Origin: Caulobacter vibrioides
GTDB taxonomy: Bacteria; Pseudomonadota; Alphaproteobacteria; Caulobacterales; Caulobacteraceae
Assembly: GCA_001449105.1 (NCBI GenBank)
Contig: LNIY01000013.1
Span: 45,094-109,093 of the forward strand
Length of the DNA: 64,000 bases
Direction of reading: 5' to 3'
Shown piece after piece: positions 1 to 7,532 of the stretch (positions within the stretch are counted from its first letter, which is position 1; each line of letters opens with the position of its first letter). A program made the position numbers and the translations under genes. The notes beneath the pieces are model-generated. The model saw nothing but the letters and a program-made list of their open reading frames with translations, searched no databases and had not been told where the DNA came from.

Positions 1-275
1 AGCGTCAGCAACCCGCCATTCTCGTCGACCGTGAAACCGCTCGCCACCGGCTTGGCCGTGACCATCAGACTGGGCGGCGCGTCGAAGCTGTCGGTCGGCG
101 AGGCGGTGACGTGGATGATCCGCTCGCCCATCACCTGCAGCCGCACCTTCTTGGCCGGGCCGGAAGCGGGGGTGACGACCACGCCGTCGGCGGTCTTCTC
201 GAAGCCGCCGTCGAGGGCGAAGGCGCTGGTCGAGGCCAGCAGGGAGAGGGCCAGGCCCGCATAGAGGCTGCGCAT
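1..275 (-). CDS. GH31-type glycosidase (alpha-xylosidase/alpha-glucosidase-like), N-terminal part only
   Basis: The gene starts at 275 on the minus strand and runs off the left edge, so only about 91 residues are visible. It begins with a cleavable signal peptide (MRSLYAGLALSLLASTSAFA), so the enzyme is exported. The next stretch (PAKKVRLQVMGERIIHVTAS) resembles the N-terminal beta-sandwich (galactose-mutarotase-like) domain that opens GH31 alpha-xylosidases and alpha-glucosidases. The catalytic domain is outside the window, so substrate cannot be read. It lies 149 nt downstream of the GH35 gene on the same strand, with a repeat hairpin between them. The neighbours (GH35, TonB receptor, galactose operon) make a xyloglucan-type alpha-xylosidase attractive, but that is inference. 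Confidence 0.6.
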   Translation of the reverse strand, partial: MRSLYAGLALSLLASTSAFALDGGFEKTADGVVVTPASGPAKKVRLQVMGERIIHVTASPTDSFDAPPSLMVTAKPVASGFTVDENGGLLT

Positions 276-317
276 GTCTTCGTTCTTCCCTGTTCTCGTT
301 CTTTTGTTGGGGCGAAA

Positions 318-404
318 CCCTCGTCCTTCGACAGGCTCAGGGTGAGGTTTTCAAGTTGGAGGCCGCGCCATGATCCTCATCCTGAGCTTGTCGAAGGACG
401 AGGA
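318..404. repeat. Inverted pair of a palindromic intergenic repeat (CTTCGACA-GCTCAGG family)
   Basis: Two imperfect copies of a roughly 30-nt unit, at 318-347 and 374-404, face each other around a 26-nt spacer and can fold into one long hairpin. The unit reads tcgtccttcgacaggctcag on the left, and its reverse complement, with a few changes, on the right. It lies between the GH35 stop and the GH31 start. I recall near-identical repeats from Caulobacterales and sphingomonad intergenic regions; this is memory, not a search. It may lower read-through into the GH31 gene or stabilise the upstream mRNA end. Confidence 0.75.
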
Positions 405-424
405 TCACGCGCCGGCCAAGGACT

Positions 425-2071
425 TCAGTAGGTCGCCAGCTTCACCTTCAGGATCTGGGGCAAGGTGGTCAGGTTCAGGCCGTAGTCGACCTGGTCGCCG
501 TTCCACACGCGGTCGAACACCCACTGCCCCGCCTCGTCGAAGTGGCCCTCCTCGACCCGCGAGACCATGAACCGCTCGTTCTTGGCCGAGCCGAAGGTCA
601 GGCGGGCGCGATAGCCGGTGATCAGGAACTCGTCGGGCGCCAGTTGGGCGATCAGCGCGCCGGCGTCGGGCACTTCGCGGTCGGGCTGCTTCTCGGCCTT
701 GGCCATCCAGGGGGCCTCGATCGAGCCGAACTGCCACTCGCCGTAGGTGACGCGGACGTTCCAGCGGCCGCCCAGCTCGACGGTCTCGGGCTTGCCGCCC
801 TCCTGCTCGCCCACGCCCCAGACCTTGCCCTCGTAGGACAGCCGGGCCCACTCGCGGGCCATCGGGGCCAGCAGCCGGTAGTGGACCGCGAAGTTCTCGA
901 TCGCCTTGGCGTCGATCGTCTTGGCCCCCAGCGGGTAGTTGGAATAGCCGGTGTAGTCGATTCCGAACGGGGCGAAGCCGATGCCCTGGTGACCCAGCAC
1001 GTCGTAGATGTAGCGGGCATAGGCCTTGTCGCTGCCGATCTCGGGCACGAACAGGGCGTTGTCCGGGCGGCCGTACTGCTGCAGCGTCTTACGGACCTTC
1101 TCGCTCTCGCGCATGTAGATGTCGGGCGCCAGGGCGTCGATCGACGGCGCGGCGGCCTTCCAGATATCGAGCACGTTCCAGGTCGGGCCGCCCGACGAGT
1201 AGGTGAACGGGTCCTGGTCGTTGAAGGGGTCGCGCAAGGCGGCGTTGACGTACATCGGCAGCGGCAGCACCTGTTTGCCGGCGGCGGCGATCTCGTCGAC
1301 GTAGCGGCCGATCGACCAGGCGTAGAAGAACTCGTCGGCGTCCTTGCCGAACACTTCCTTCCAGGTCCCCGGCTTCTTGTTCAGGGCCTTGATCAGGTCC
1401 TTCGGGACCGGGCCGTCGAAGACCTTCTGGGCGGTCGGCGAATAGTCGCGGACGGCGCTGTAGGCCCCGACCTCGTTCTCGGGCTGGACCATGATCACGG
1501 TGTGGTCCGGATCGTTGGCCTTGATGAAGCGCATCAGCTCGACGAAGGCCTTCTTGTCGGCCTCCAGCGTCGTGCGGAAGTGCGGCGACAGCGAGTTCTT
1601 GACCTCGCCCTTGCCGTTGATCAGCCGCGGGAAGCGCTTGTTGTCGAGCTTGACCCACGCCGGAGCGTATTGCGGGCCGTTGTTCTTCCAGGTGGCGAAC
1701 CACAGGATCACCAGCTTGGTGTCGTTCTCGCGGGCCTGCTTGAGCAGAAGGTCGAGATAGGAAAAGTCGAACTTGCCCTCGACCGGCTCGATCTGCTCCC
1801 AGGCGATCGGGATTTCCAGGGTGTTGGCGTGCAGGGCCTTCACGGCCGGCCACACCTTGGGCATCTGCGAGGGATAGTTGGCCGCGTTGTTGGCCTGGAC
1901 GCCCAGCATCAGGAACGGCTTGCCATCGACCATCAGCGCATGCTTGCCGTCCTTGGTCACCAGCCTGGGCAGTTGGCCCTGGGCGAAGGCGGGCGCGGCG
2001 ACGGCCAGGCTGAGGATCGCGCCCAGGGCGGCGAAGCCGTGCTTCCGGCCAGGCTTCCGATAAGACGTCAC
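425..2071 (-). CDS. Exported GH35-like beta-galactosidase (DUF5597-type C-terminus)
   Basis: The protein has 548 residues. A signal peptide covers residues 1-30 and ends AAPAFA. A TIM-barrel of GH35/GH42 type follows. The acid/base candidate is Glu200 in the PENEVGAY motif (GH35 enzymes carry ENE-G here). The nucleophile candidate is Glu344 in FVPEIGSDK. The C-terminal beta-rich part fits the DUF5597 domain of this bacterial subgroup. It probably removes terminal beta-galactose from oligosaccharides in the periplasm or at the outer membrane. The released galactose could be taken up by the symporter at 9130-10704 and degraded by the dgo operon. It is followed by the GH31 gene and shares a long, structured upstream region with the halogenase. 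Exact substrate is not readable. Confidence 0.82.
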   Translation of the reverse strand: MTSYRKPGRKHGFAALGAILSLAVAAPAFAQGQLPRLVTKDGKHALMVDGKPFLMLGVQANNAANYPSQMPKVWPAVKALHANTLEIPIAWEQIEPVEGKFDFSYLDLLLKQARENDTKLVILWFATWKNNGPQYAPAWVKLDNKRFPRLINGKGEVKNSLSPHFRTTLEADKKAFVELMRFIKANDPDHTVIMVQPENEVGAYSAVRDYSPTAQKVFDGPVPKDLIKALNKKPGTWKEVFGKDADEFFYAWSIGRYVDEIAAAGKQVLPLPMYVNAALRDPFNDQDPFTYSSGGPTWNVLDIWKAAAPSIDALAPDIYMRESEKVRKTLQQYGRPDNALFVPEIGSDKAYARYIYDVLGHQGIGFAPFGIDYTGYSNYPLGAKTIDAKAIENFAVHYRLLAPMAREWARLSYEGKVWGVGEQEGGKPETVELGGRWNVRVTYGEWQFGSIEAPWMAKAEKQPDREVPDAGALIAQLAPDEFLITGYRARLTFGSAKNERFMVSRVEEGHFDEAGQWVFDRVWNGDQVDYGLNLTTLPQILKVKLATY

Positions 2072-2218
2072 GCGAGAACCTCCATGCTGGCGAACCGGTC
2101 GGAACCTATGCCTGCATCGATCGCCTTCGGCGGGAAGTAAGCGCTGTCAATCAGGATGGACATCCCCTCGCCTCCTCCCGTTCCGGCGGTCGCGCGAGAG
2201 ACTTCAGCCCCGCCAACT

Positions 2219-2232
2219 CGTTACCGCTACCA
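2219..2232 (-). promoter_or_regulatory. Weak LacI/XylR-like operator upstream of the GH35 gene
   Basis: On the minus strand this reads TGGTAGCGGTAACG, which shares the TG-TAGCG core with the clear operator TGATAGCGCTATCA at 7261-7274. It is not a good palindrome. It lies 148 nt upstream of the GH35 start, about the distance of the 7261 site from the TonB receptor start. An AT-rich stretch with TATAAG (minus strand, about 2236-2246) lies just upstream of it and may be a -10 element. If the terminator at 2344-2381 works, GH35 needs a promoter in this region. Confidence 0.35.
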
Positions 2233-2343
2233 TTCTTATAAATAGGACAATTAGCCGAGGCGGCCGCGATTGCAACCGGTTTTCACGGCGAGGCGCAGGC
2301 GGCCGGAACCCGACAAACCTTTGTAACAATTGCGGAAAAGGCA

Positions 2344-2381
2344 AAAAAATCCGCGCATCGCCCGCAGGAGGCGATGCGCGG
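2344..2381 (-). terminator. Strong intrinsic terminator (minus strand)
   Basis: Arms 2351-2362 and 2370-2381 form a perfect 12-bp GC-rich stem (CCGCGCATCGCC) with a 7-nt loop. On the minus strand the stem is followed directly by a run of seven T. It lies about 270 nt downstream of the halogenase stop and about 110-150 nt downstream of a minus-strand promoter candidate. It should therefore end transcripts from either source before they reach the GH35 gene. Confidence 0.85.
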
Positions 2382-2490
2382 TTGAAAAGACTCGCGCGAG
2401 ACCGGGGAGGTGGTTCGCGCGGCGCGCTGGCAAACCTCGCAAGAGGATCGCACGGCCGGGCAGTCGCTTTCGCGACCTCGGCGCCACGGT
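2344..2490 (-). ncRNA. Candidate small RNA or attenuated leader
   Basis: There is no supportable ORF between a minus-strand promoter candidate (2497-2523) and the strong terminator at 2344-2381, so a transcript of about 140-147 nt is predicted. Its RNA would fold into separate stems: 5-bp arms at 2463-2467/2472-2476 closed by a GAAA tetraloop; CCTC-TTGC-GAGG at 2435-2446; a long stem at 2393-2421 that presents ACCUCCCC in its loop; then the terminator, whose loop region also contains CCUCC. C/U-rich loops able to pair with Shine-Dalgarno sequences are typical of regulatory sRNAs in alphaproteobacteria. Alternatively it is a conditional leader of the GH35-GH31 genes. No homologue was checked. 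Confidence 0.5.
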
Positions 2491-2496
2491 CAAATA

Positions 2497-2543
2497 TGTA
2501 TAATCATACAAATGAATGCGCAAGAGACTTGATAGCGTTGTCA
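2497..2543 (-). promoter_or_regulatory. Promoter candidate with adjacent LacI/XylR-like operator
   Basis: Read on the minus strand: operator-like TGACAACGCTATCA (2530-2543), then -35 candidate TTGCGC (2518-2523), then after 15 nt -10 candidate TATACA (2497-2502). The sequence at 2499-2513 matches 12 of 15 positions of the one at 7227-7241 in front of the TonB receptor. In both places the operator lies just upstream of the -35. The predicted start is near 2490, in front of the candidate small RNA. Confidence 0.5.
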
Positions 2544-2649
2544 GCCCATTTTTTGCGTCGTCGCGCCCGGGCGCGGCAATCTTGGGCGATGAAGGCCTCG
2601 TAAGCGGGCATGCCTGGGCGGCGATCATGCCCCCTCCCCCTTTCCGGCT

Positions 2650-4161
2650 TCAGCCCAGGGGCGGCGCGGCGCAGTGGCGTGCGATGAAGGCCGCCTGCGT
2701 GGGCATCGACTGGGCCGTATGCCGGATCAGCGCCCGCCGTTGATCCATCAGGCGGCGCAACTCGGCCTCGGGGATGCGGTCGGCCAGCGGGTCGTAGGCC
2801 TCGGGCACGACGCCCAGGCCGTTATAGATCGAGATCCAGCTTGGCCGCGCGAAGCCGTCGCCCTCCAGGATCGCCACGTGGCCGCGCGCCTTGTAGAGCG
2901 CGATCTTGGCCTGCAGGCTGTCGGGCAGTTCGACCTCCCGCACCTGCCGCCACATCGGCTCGTCCCGCTGGTTGATGCAGTAGTGCAGGATGATGAAGTC
3001 GCGGATGCGCTCGTACTCCTGGGCCGAGACGCGGTTGAACTCGGCCGCCAGCAGCGGGTCGCAGCGGCGGTCGGGGAAGAACTCCAGCAGCCGCGCGACG
3101 CCGTTCTGGATCAGGGCGATCGAGGTCGACTCCAGCGGCTCCAGGAAGCCGCCCGACAGGCCCACGGCCACGACGTTGCGGTCCCAGAACTTCTTGCGAC
3201 GGCCGGCCAGGAAGCGCAGCGGGCGGGGATCGTCCAGCGCCTCGCCGTCCAGGTTTTCCATCAGGGTGCGGGCGGCGCGCTCGTCGTCGACGAAGGCGCT
3301 GGAATAGACATAGCCGTTGCCGGTGCGGTGCTGCAGCGGGATGCGCCACTGCCAGCCGGCCTCCCGCGCGGTCGAGCGGGTGTAGGGCGTCAGGCCGTCG
3401 CCGCCCGTCCTGCACGGCACGGCCAGGGCGCGGTCGCACGGCAGCCAGCGCGACCAGTCCTCGAAGCCGGCCTTCAGCGTCCCTTCGATCAGCAGGGCGC
3501 GGAAGCCCGAGCAGTCGACGAACAGGTCGCCCTCGACGCGGCGACCGTCGTCCAGCACCACCGCCTCGACGAAGCCGTCCTGCCCGCGCACGGCGACGTC
3601 GACGATCCGCCCCTCCGTGCGGGTCACGCCCCGCGCCTCGGCGTAGCGGCGCAGGAAGGCGGCATAGAGCCCGGCGTCGAAGTGATAGGCGTAGGCGTAG
3701 TCGTGCAGCGGCGAGCGCGGATCGGGACTGGGCGGGATGAAGCGGTTCAGCAGCCCCGCCGCCGTGGGCAGCGACCAGTCCTCCAGGCCGCCGGTCTCGC
3801 CCAGCGCCCGCAGGCGCCGCCACAGCTGGTGGGCCTGAACGGCCGCGTGGTCGGCGCCGAAGTCGCCGAAGCCGTGGAAGTAGCGATGGCCCACCCGGCC
3901 CCAGTCGCGGAAGTCGATGCCCAGCTTGAAGCTGGCCTGGGTGGCGCGGATGAACTCGACCTCGTCGAGACCCAGCTTTTCGTTGAAGTTGCGGATGGTC
4001 GGGATGGTGGCCTCGCCGACGCCGACCGTGCCGATGACCTCGGACTCCACGACCTCGACCGCCACCGCGTCGCTGGCCAGCAGCCGGCCGAACGCCGCCG
4101 CCGCCATCCAGCCGGCGGTGCCGCCGCCCACGACCACGACCTTGCGAATGCGCTGGTCCAT
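2650..4161 (-). CDS. Flavin-dependent tryptophan-halogenase family protein
   Basis: The protein has 503 residues from ATG 4161, which has a GGAGGG ribosome site 6 nt upstream; an in-frame GTG lies one codon earlier. It has the family's N-terminal FAD motif (GGGTAGW), the catalytic-type lysine at residue 79 (ASFKLGID), the WQWRIP signature at about 270-275, and a conserved glutamate in LEPLESTS near 344. These match the residues that make and deliver hypohalous acid in PrnA/RebH enzymes. There is no signal peptide, so it is cytoplasmic. A flavin reductase would be needed and none is nearby. It follows the TonB receptor on the same strand with a terminator between. Such halogenase/TonB-receptor pairs recur in Caulobacter and xanthomonads, where the substrate is generally unknown. 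Confidence 0.88.
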   Translation of the reverse strand: MDQRIRKVVVVGGGTAGWMAAAAFGRLLASDAVAVEVVESEVIGTVGVGEATIPTIRNFNEKLGLDEVEFIRATQASFKLGIDFRDWGRVGHRYFHGFGDFGADHAAVQAHQLWRRLRALGETGGLEDWSLPTAAGLLNRFIPPSPDPRSPLHDYAYAYHFDAGLYAAFLRRYAEARGVTRTEGRIVDVAVRGQDGFVEAVVLDDGRRVEGDLFVDCSGFRALLIEGTLKAGFEDWSRWLPCDRALAVPCRTGGDGLTPYTRSTAREAGWQWRIPLQHRTGNGYVYSSAFVDDERAARTLMENLDGEALDDPRPLRFLAGRRKKFWDRNVVAVGLSGGFLEPLESTSIALIQNGVARLLEFFPDRRCDPLLAAEFNRVSAQEYERIRDFIILHYCINQRDEPMWRQVREVELPDSLQAKIALYKARGHVAILEGDGFARPSWISIYNGLGVVPEAYDPLADRIPEAELRRLMDQRRALIRHTAQSMPTQAAFIARHCAAPPLG

Positions 4162-4195
4162 CACCGTCCCTCCCCCGGGGGCCTTTCATATGCGG

Positions 4196-4258
4196 CCCCA
4201 AAAACAGAAAAGCCCTCCGACGGCCCCGACCAGCATGTGGTCCGGATCGTCGGAGGGC
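4196..4258 (-). terminator. Intrinsic terminator between TonB receptor and halogenase
   Basis: An 11-bp perfect stem (GCCCTCCGACG at 4212-4222 with its complement at 4248-4258) is followed on the minus strand by a T-rich tract (4199-4211). It lies 26 nt after the receptor stop and about 35-50 nt before the halogenase start. The halogenase should therefore be expressed at a lower level than the receptor or from its own promoter. Confidence 0.8.
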
Positions 4259-4283
4259 CCTCGTCTTCGTCAGTCAGACCAGC

Positions 4284-7130
4284 TTAGAAGCTGGCGCGCA
4301 ACGCCACGGCGACGCGACGGTCGGTCTCCACCCAGTTGTAGGGGGCGACGCGGTCGGGGTTGCCGACCTCGAGCACGGTGCGTTCCTTGAGGATGTTGGT
4401 CGCCTGGACGCCGATCTTGTACTGCTTGTTGATGCTGTAGAAGACCGAGCCGTCCAGCTGGCCGTAGTCGCGCGACCAGACCGGAGCGTTGACGTTGGCC
4501 GCCGAGCTGGTCAGCAGGTAGCGCTGGCGCCAGTTGTAGGCCAGGCGGGCCGAGATGCCGTACTTCTCGTACATCACGGCCACGTTGTAGCTGCGCGACG
4601 ACATGCCTTCGAGCGGCAGGGCGGCGTTGTCGGCGCCCCCCGTCTGGTTGGTGTCGTCGACGTCGACGGCGGTATTGCGGCCGCCCTCGTTGTCGATGAA
4701 CGTGTAGTTGGCCTGCACGCCCAGGCCCGACAGCGCGCCCGGCAGGAAGTCGTAGAACTGCTGGTAGCCGATCTCGAAGCCCTGCACCGAACCCTTGTCA
4801 CCGTTGTAGTAACGCATGACTTCGAAGTCGAAGGTCTGGCCGTTCGAGGTGTAACGCTCGGTGGCCGTGTCGGTGAAGATGTAGTCCTTGATGTTCTTGC
4901 GGAAGACCGCGAACGTCAGGCTGCCCGTGGGGGCGAAGTACCATTCGGCGCTCAGGTCGAACTGGTCCGACTTGATCGGGCGCAGGTTCGGGTTGCCGCC
5001 GGTGCCGTTGGCGCCGTTGTAGACCGTGGTCGTGCCCGAGGTCGTGAAGTCGAAGCCCAGGGCCGTGTACGGCTGCAGCTGCGACAGGGTCGGGCGGACG
5101 ATGGCCTTCGACGCGGCGAAGCGCACCTGAAGCTGCGGCGTGACGTGCAGGCGCAGGTTCAGGCTGGGCAGGACGTCGGTGTAGTCGGACTTGGTGCTGC
5201 CGCTGACGATCGTGCCGCCGGCCGCGAAGGCCTTGGCGGCCGCGCAGGTGGCGTTGGTCAGTTCATCGCAGGTCGGCGACGAGGGCACGATGCTGCCGCC
5301 GTCGGCCGAGGCCTCGGTCTTCACCACGCGCACGCCGATGTTGCCGTCCAGCGGCATGTCGCCGAACAGGTTGTCGGAGCCGAAGCGCAGCAGGCCGTAG
5401 CCGGCGTAGGTCTTCTCGTTCTGGGTGTTGTCGTTGGCGTCCAGGAAGCTGGTCACCGGCGACCAGCCCCAGCCCGCCGTCTCGGTGTGCTTCAGCAGGT
5501 CGTAGGCGTGCTGCGAGCCGTTGGTCACCACCGCGGCGGTCGGGAACCAGGCCACGCCGGGGACGCGCACGTCGCCGCCGAAGAAGTTCTTGAAGGTGTA
5601 GAGCTCGGTGAGGTTCGCCGTCTTGCTTTCGGTCAGGTAGACCGGCGTGCCGCCGCCCCAGTACTGGGCGCTCAGCAGGCTCCAGTTCCAGCCGGACTCG
5701 CGGGTCTCGAAGTCCTTGTCGGTGGCGCGGACGCCGAAGCGGAAGCTCTTGAGCCAGCCGTCTTCGGGGAAGTCGTAGTTCACGTCCAGGCGGGCGACCT
5801 TCTCGGTGGCCTCGCTCTGGTCGATGTGGTCCATCGCCGCGCCCCAGTAGTACTGGTCCTTGACGTAGGTGTTGTTGGCGCCGATCGTCGTGACCGTGGG
5901 CACGCTGGTGCCCAGGTTCCAGTTGACGTCCGGCAGGTCGCCGTCGACGTTGGGCACGTCCTGCAGCTGGGTGAAGACCGTCAGGCTCGAGGTCTTCGAG
6001 GTCGACTTCACGTATTGCAGGTCGCCCGAGATGGTCAGGGCGTCGTTGACGAACCACTTGCCGTTCAGGGCGATGTCGCCCGTCTTCTTGTGGCCTTCGC
6101 CGGCGCGGGTGTCGGCGGTGTACTGGGCGTCATAGACGGTGCCGCCCGTGAACACGCCGGCCGAGTTGTAGGTATAGCCGTTGGCGTTCGACTGGTTCAT
6201 CGTGTTTTCGACGAGAGCCGCACGCTCCAGATCCTTGGGATCGGCCTTGGAGCCCATGGCCTGCAGGGCGAACTCGAACTTTTCGTTCGGACGCCACTGG
6301 GCGGCGAAGGCCAGCGACTGGCGCTTCTGTTCCCAGTCGACCGAACGCCAGCCCATGGCCTTGGGCACGTAGACGGTCTTGCCGTTCACCGTCATCGGGT
6401 CGTAGCGGTCGACCGAGATGCTGTTGGTGCGGTTGCCGACGCTGCCGTAGCTGTAGGCGATCAGGGCGCCGAACTCGCCGAGCTTGGTGTCCCAGCGGTC
6501 GCTGGCGATCACGTTGCCCGAGTAATAGCCCTTCTTCTGCAGTTCGCCGTAGTTGTAGTCGCCCGAGAAGGCCAGCAGGTGGCCCTTCTGGTCGAACGGC
6601 AGGCGGGTGCGCAGGTTCACGGTGCCGCCGATGCCGCCTTCGATCATGTCCGACGACGGGTTCTTGTAGACGTCGACGCCGGCCAGCAGGTCGGCCGAGA
6701 CGTCTTCGAAGCTCAGGCCGCGGCCGTTCTTGGCCGAGAAGATGTCACGGCCGTTGGTTTCCGAACGCACCCACGACAGGCCGCGAATGGCCACGCCGCC
6801 GCCTTCCGCGGCCATCCGGGCCGGGTCGCGCGCTTCGTTGGTGCGTTGCAGGGTGATGCCCGAGATGCGCTGCAGGGCCTCGGAGACCGAGCGGTCCGGC
6901 AGGGCGCCGATGTCGACCGCGGTGATCGAGTCGACGATCACTTCGGCGCTTTGCTTGATCTTCTGCGCCGACTGGATCTGGGCGCGCTGACCGGTGACCA
7001 CGACCTCTTCGACGGTCGTGTCGGCGGGCGCCTGAGCGTCCTGCGCCAGCGCTGTCAACGGAGCCACGGCGCAGAGCGCCAGGGCCGAAGCGCCGAACAT
7101 GAAACGATGTGAGTTATGAAGGCGTCGCAT
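4284..7130 (-). CDS. TonB-dependent outer-membrane receptor, probably for a glycan
   Basis: The protein has 948 residues. A signal peptide ends near residue 29 (PLTALAQ). A TonB box (VEEVVVTGQR) follows at about 39-48, then a plug domain with the usual IVDSI...DIG.LPD.SVSEALQRI pattern and ISGITLQR, then a long beta-barrel ending in an aromatic residue (RASF). This is the long Caulobacter/Xanthomonas receptor type linked to carbohydrate utilisation loci. It would import oligosaccharides across the outer membrane using TonB/ExbBD energy. Promoter and operator candidates lie 95-145 nt upstream. The divergent neighbour is the galactose operon and the downstream genes are a halogenase and glycosidases, which points to a galactose-containing glycan as ligand. 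The ligand itself is inference. Confidence 0.9.
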   Translation of the reverse strand: MRRLHNSHRFMFGASALALCAVAPLTALAQDAQAPADTTVEEVVVTGQRAQIQSAQKIKQSAEVIVDSITAVDIGALPDRSVSEALQRISGITLQRTNEARDPARMAAEGGGVAIRGLSWVRSETNGRDIFSAKNGRGLSFEDVSADLLAGVDVYKNPSSDMIEGGIGGTVNLRTRLPFDQKGHLLAFSGDYNYGELQKKGYYSGNVIASDRWDTKLGEFGALIAYSYGSVGNRTNSISVDRYDPMTVNGKTVYVPKAMGWRSVDWEQKRQSLAFAAQWRPNEKFEFALQAMGSKADPKDLERAALVENTMNQSNANGYTYNSAGVFTGGTVYDAQYTADTRAGEGHKKTGDIALNGKWFVNDALTISGDLQYVKSTSKTSSLTVFTQLQDVPNVDGDLPDVNWNLGTSVPTVTTIGANNTYVKDQYYWGAAMDHIDQSEATEKVARLDVNYDFPEDGWLKSFRFGVRATDKDFETRESGWNWSLLSAQYWGGGTPVYLTESKTANLTELYTFKNFFGGDVRVPGVAWFPTAAVVTNGSQHAYDLLKHTETAGWGWSPVTSFLDANDNTQNEKTYAGYGLLRFGSDNLFGDMPLDGNIGVRVVKTEASADGGSIVPSSPTCDELTNATCAAAKAFAAGGTIVSGSTKSDYTDVLPSLNLRLHVTPQLQVRFAASKAIVRPTLSQLQPYTALGFDFTTSGTTTVYNGANGTGGNPNLRPIKSDQFDLSAEWYFAPTGSLTFAVFRKNIKDYIFTDTATERYTSNGQTFDFEVMRYYNGDKGSVQGFEIGYQQFYDFLPGALSGLGVQANYTFIDNEGGRNTAVDVDDTNQTGGADNAALPLEGMSSRSYNVAVMYEKYGISARLAYNWRQRYLLTSSAANVNAPVWSRDYGQLDGSVFYSINKQYKIGVQATNILKERTVLEVGNPDRVAPYNWVETDRRVAVALRASF

Positions 7131-7224
7131 GCCTGTTTCCTTCCCCCGTGAGTGAAAACCGCCCCGGCGTTCTCATCGGCGCCGGTGACGTGCGGGACCA
7201 GGGCCCCACACAATCTGATTGGTA

Positions 7225-7274
7225 GCTATAGTCATATAATTGTGGTCATCAAGACAAAATTGATAGCGCTATCA
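7225..7274 (-). promoter_or_regulatory. TonB receptor promoter with perfect LacI/XylR-like operator
   Basis: TGATAGCGCTATCA at 7261-7274 is a perfect 14-bp palindrome of LacI-family type. Next on the minus strand come a -35 candidate TTGATG (7247-7252) and, 16 nt on, a -10 candidate TATAGC (7225-7230), close to the Caulobacter housekeeping consensus. The predicted start is about 85-90 nt before the receptor ATG. From memory, the C. crescentus XylR operator is TGTTAGCGCTACCA, which shares the TAGCGCTA core. No LacI-family gene lies in the window, so the regulator is elsewhere. Confidence 0.65.
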
Positions 7275-7345
7275 TTTCCACTAATGGCCGCGCTTTTTCA
7301 GCCACAGGCGTGGGCTTGCAAACCCTAAACCCCTAGGCGAAACAA

Positions 7346-7356
7346 TGGTCTGACCA
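7346..7356. promoter_or_regulatory. GntR/FadR-type operator upstream of the dgo operon
   Basis: TGGTCTGACCA is a perfect odd-length palindrome matching the TGGT-N3-ACCA pattern bound by FCD-type GntR regulators (FadR, LldR, PdhR class). It lies 110-175 nt upstream of the first dgo start codons. The last gene of that operon encodes exactly this regulator type, so autoregulation with induction by a galactonate-derived metabolite is likely. An AT-rich stretch at 7397-7414 downstream of it is the probable promoter core. Confidence 0.55.
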
Positions 7357-7466
7357 CACCCGCAGGAGGCTGGACCACCCTGTCGTTTGCACCGGTCATT
7401 ATTATATTATAAATGCCTTGCGACCCTGTCCGGAGCCTCCGGCCGGGCGCGCGTTTAGGGACGAAC

Positions 7467-7532
7467 ATGACGCAGGCTGACCACTCCGCACGGCTTCACG
7501 AGGCAAGCGCTCGCGCCGGGGGAGCCTGCTGA
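7467..7532 (+). CDS. Possible 21-residue leader peptide coupled to dgoK
   Basis: An ATG at 7467 with an AGGG ribosome-binding sequence 6 nt upstream opens a 21-codon frame. Its TGA stop (7530-7532) overlaps the dgoK ATG (7532-7534) as TGATG. The peptide (MTQADHSARLHEASARAGGA plus Cys) resembles nothing I know and has no run of a single amino acid. The overlap suggests translational coupling. It could equally be chance in a GC-rich leader, because dgoK has its own GGGGGAG ribosome site. Confidence 0.3.
   Translation: MTQADHSARLHEASARAGGAC

Noticed and set aside
2251..2628. A 125-codon minus-strand frame between the GH35 and halogenase genes
   Set aside because: Base composition is unlike the neighbours' coding sequence, it spans the promoter candidate and the terminator hairpin, and its product matches nothing.
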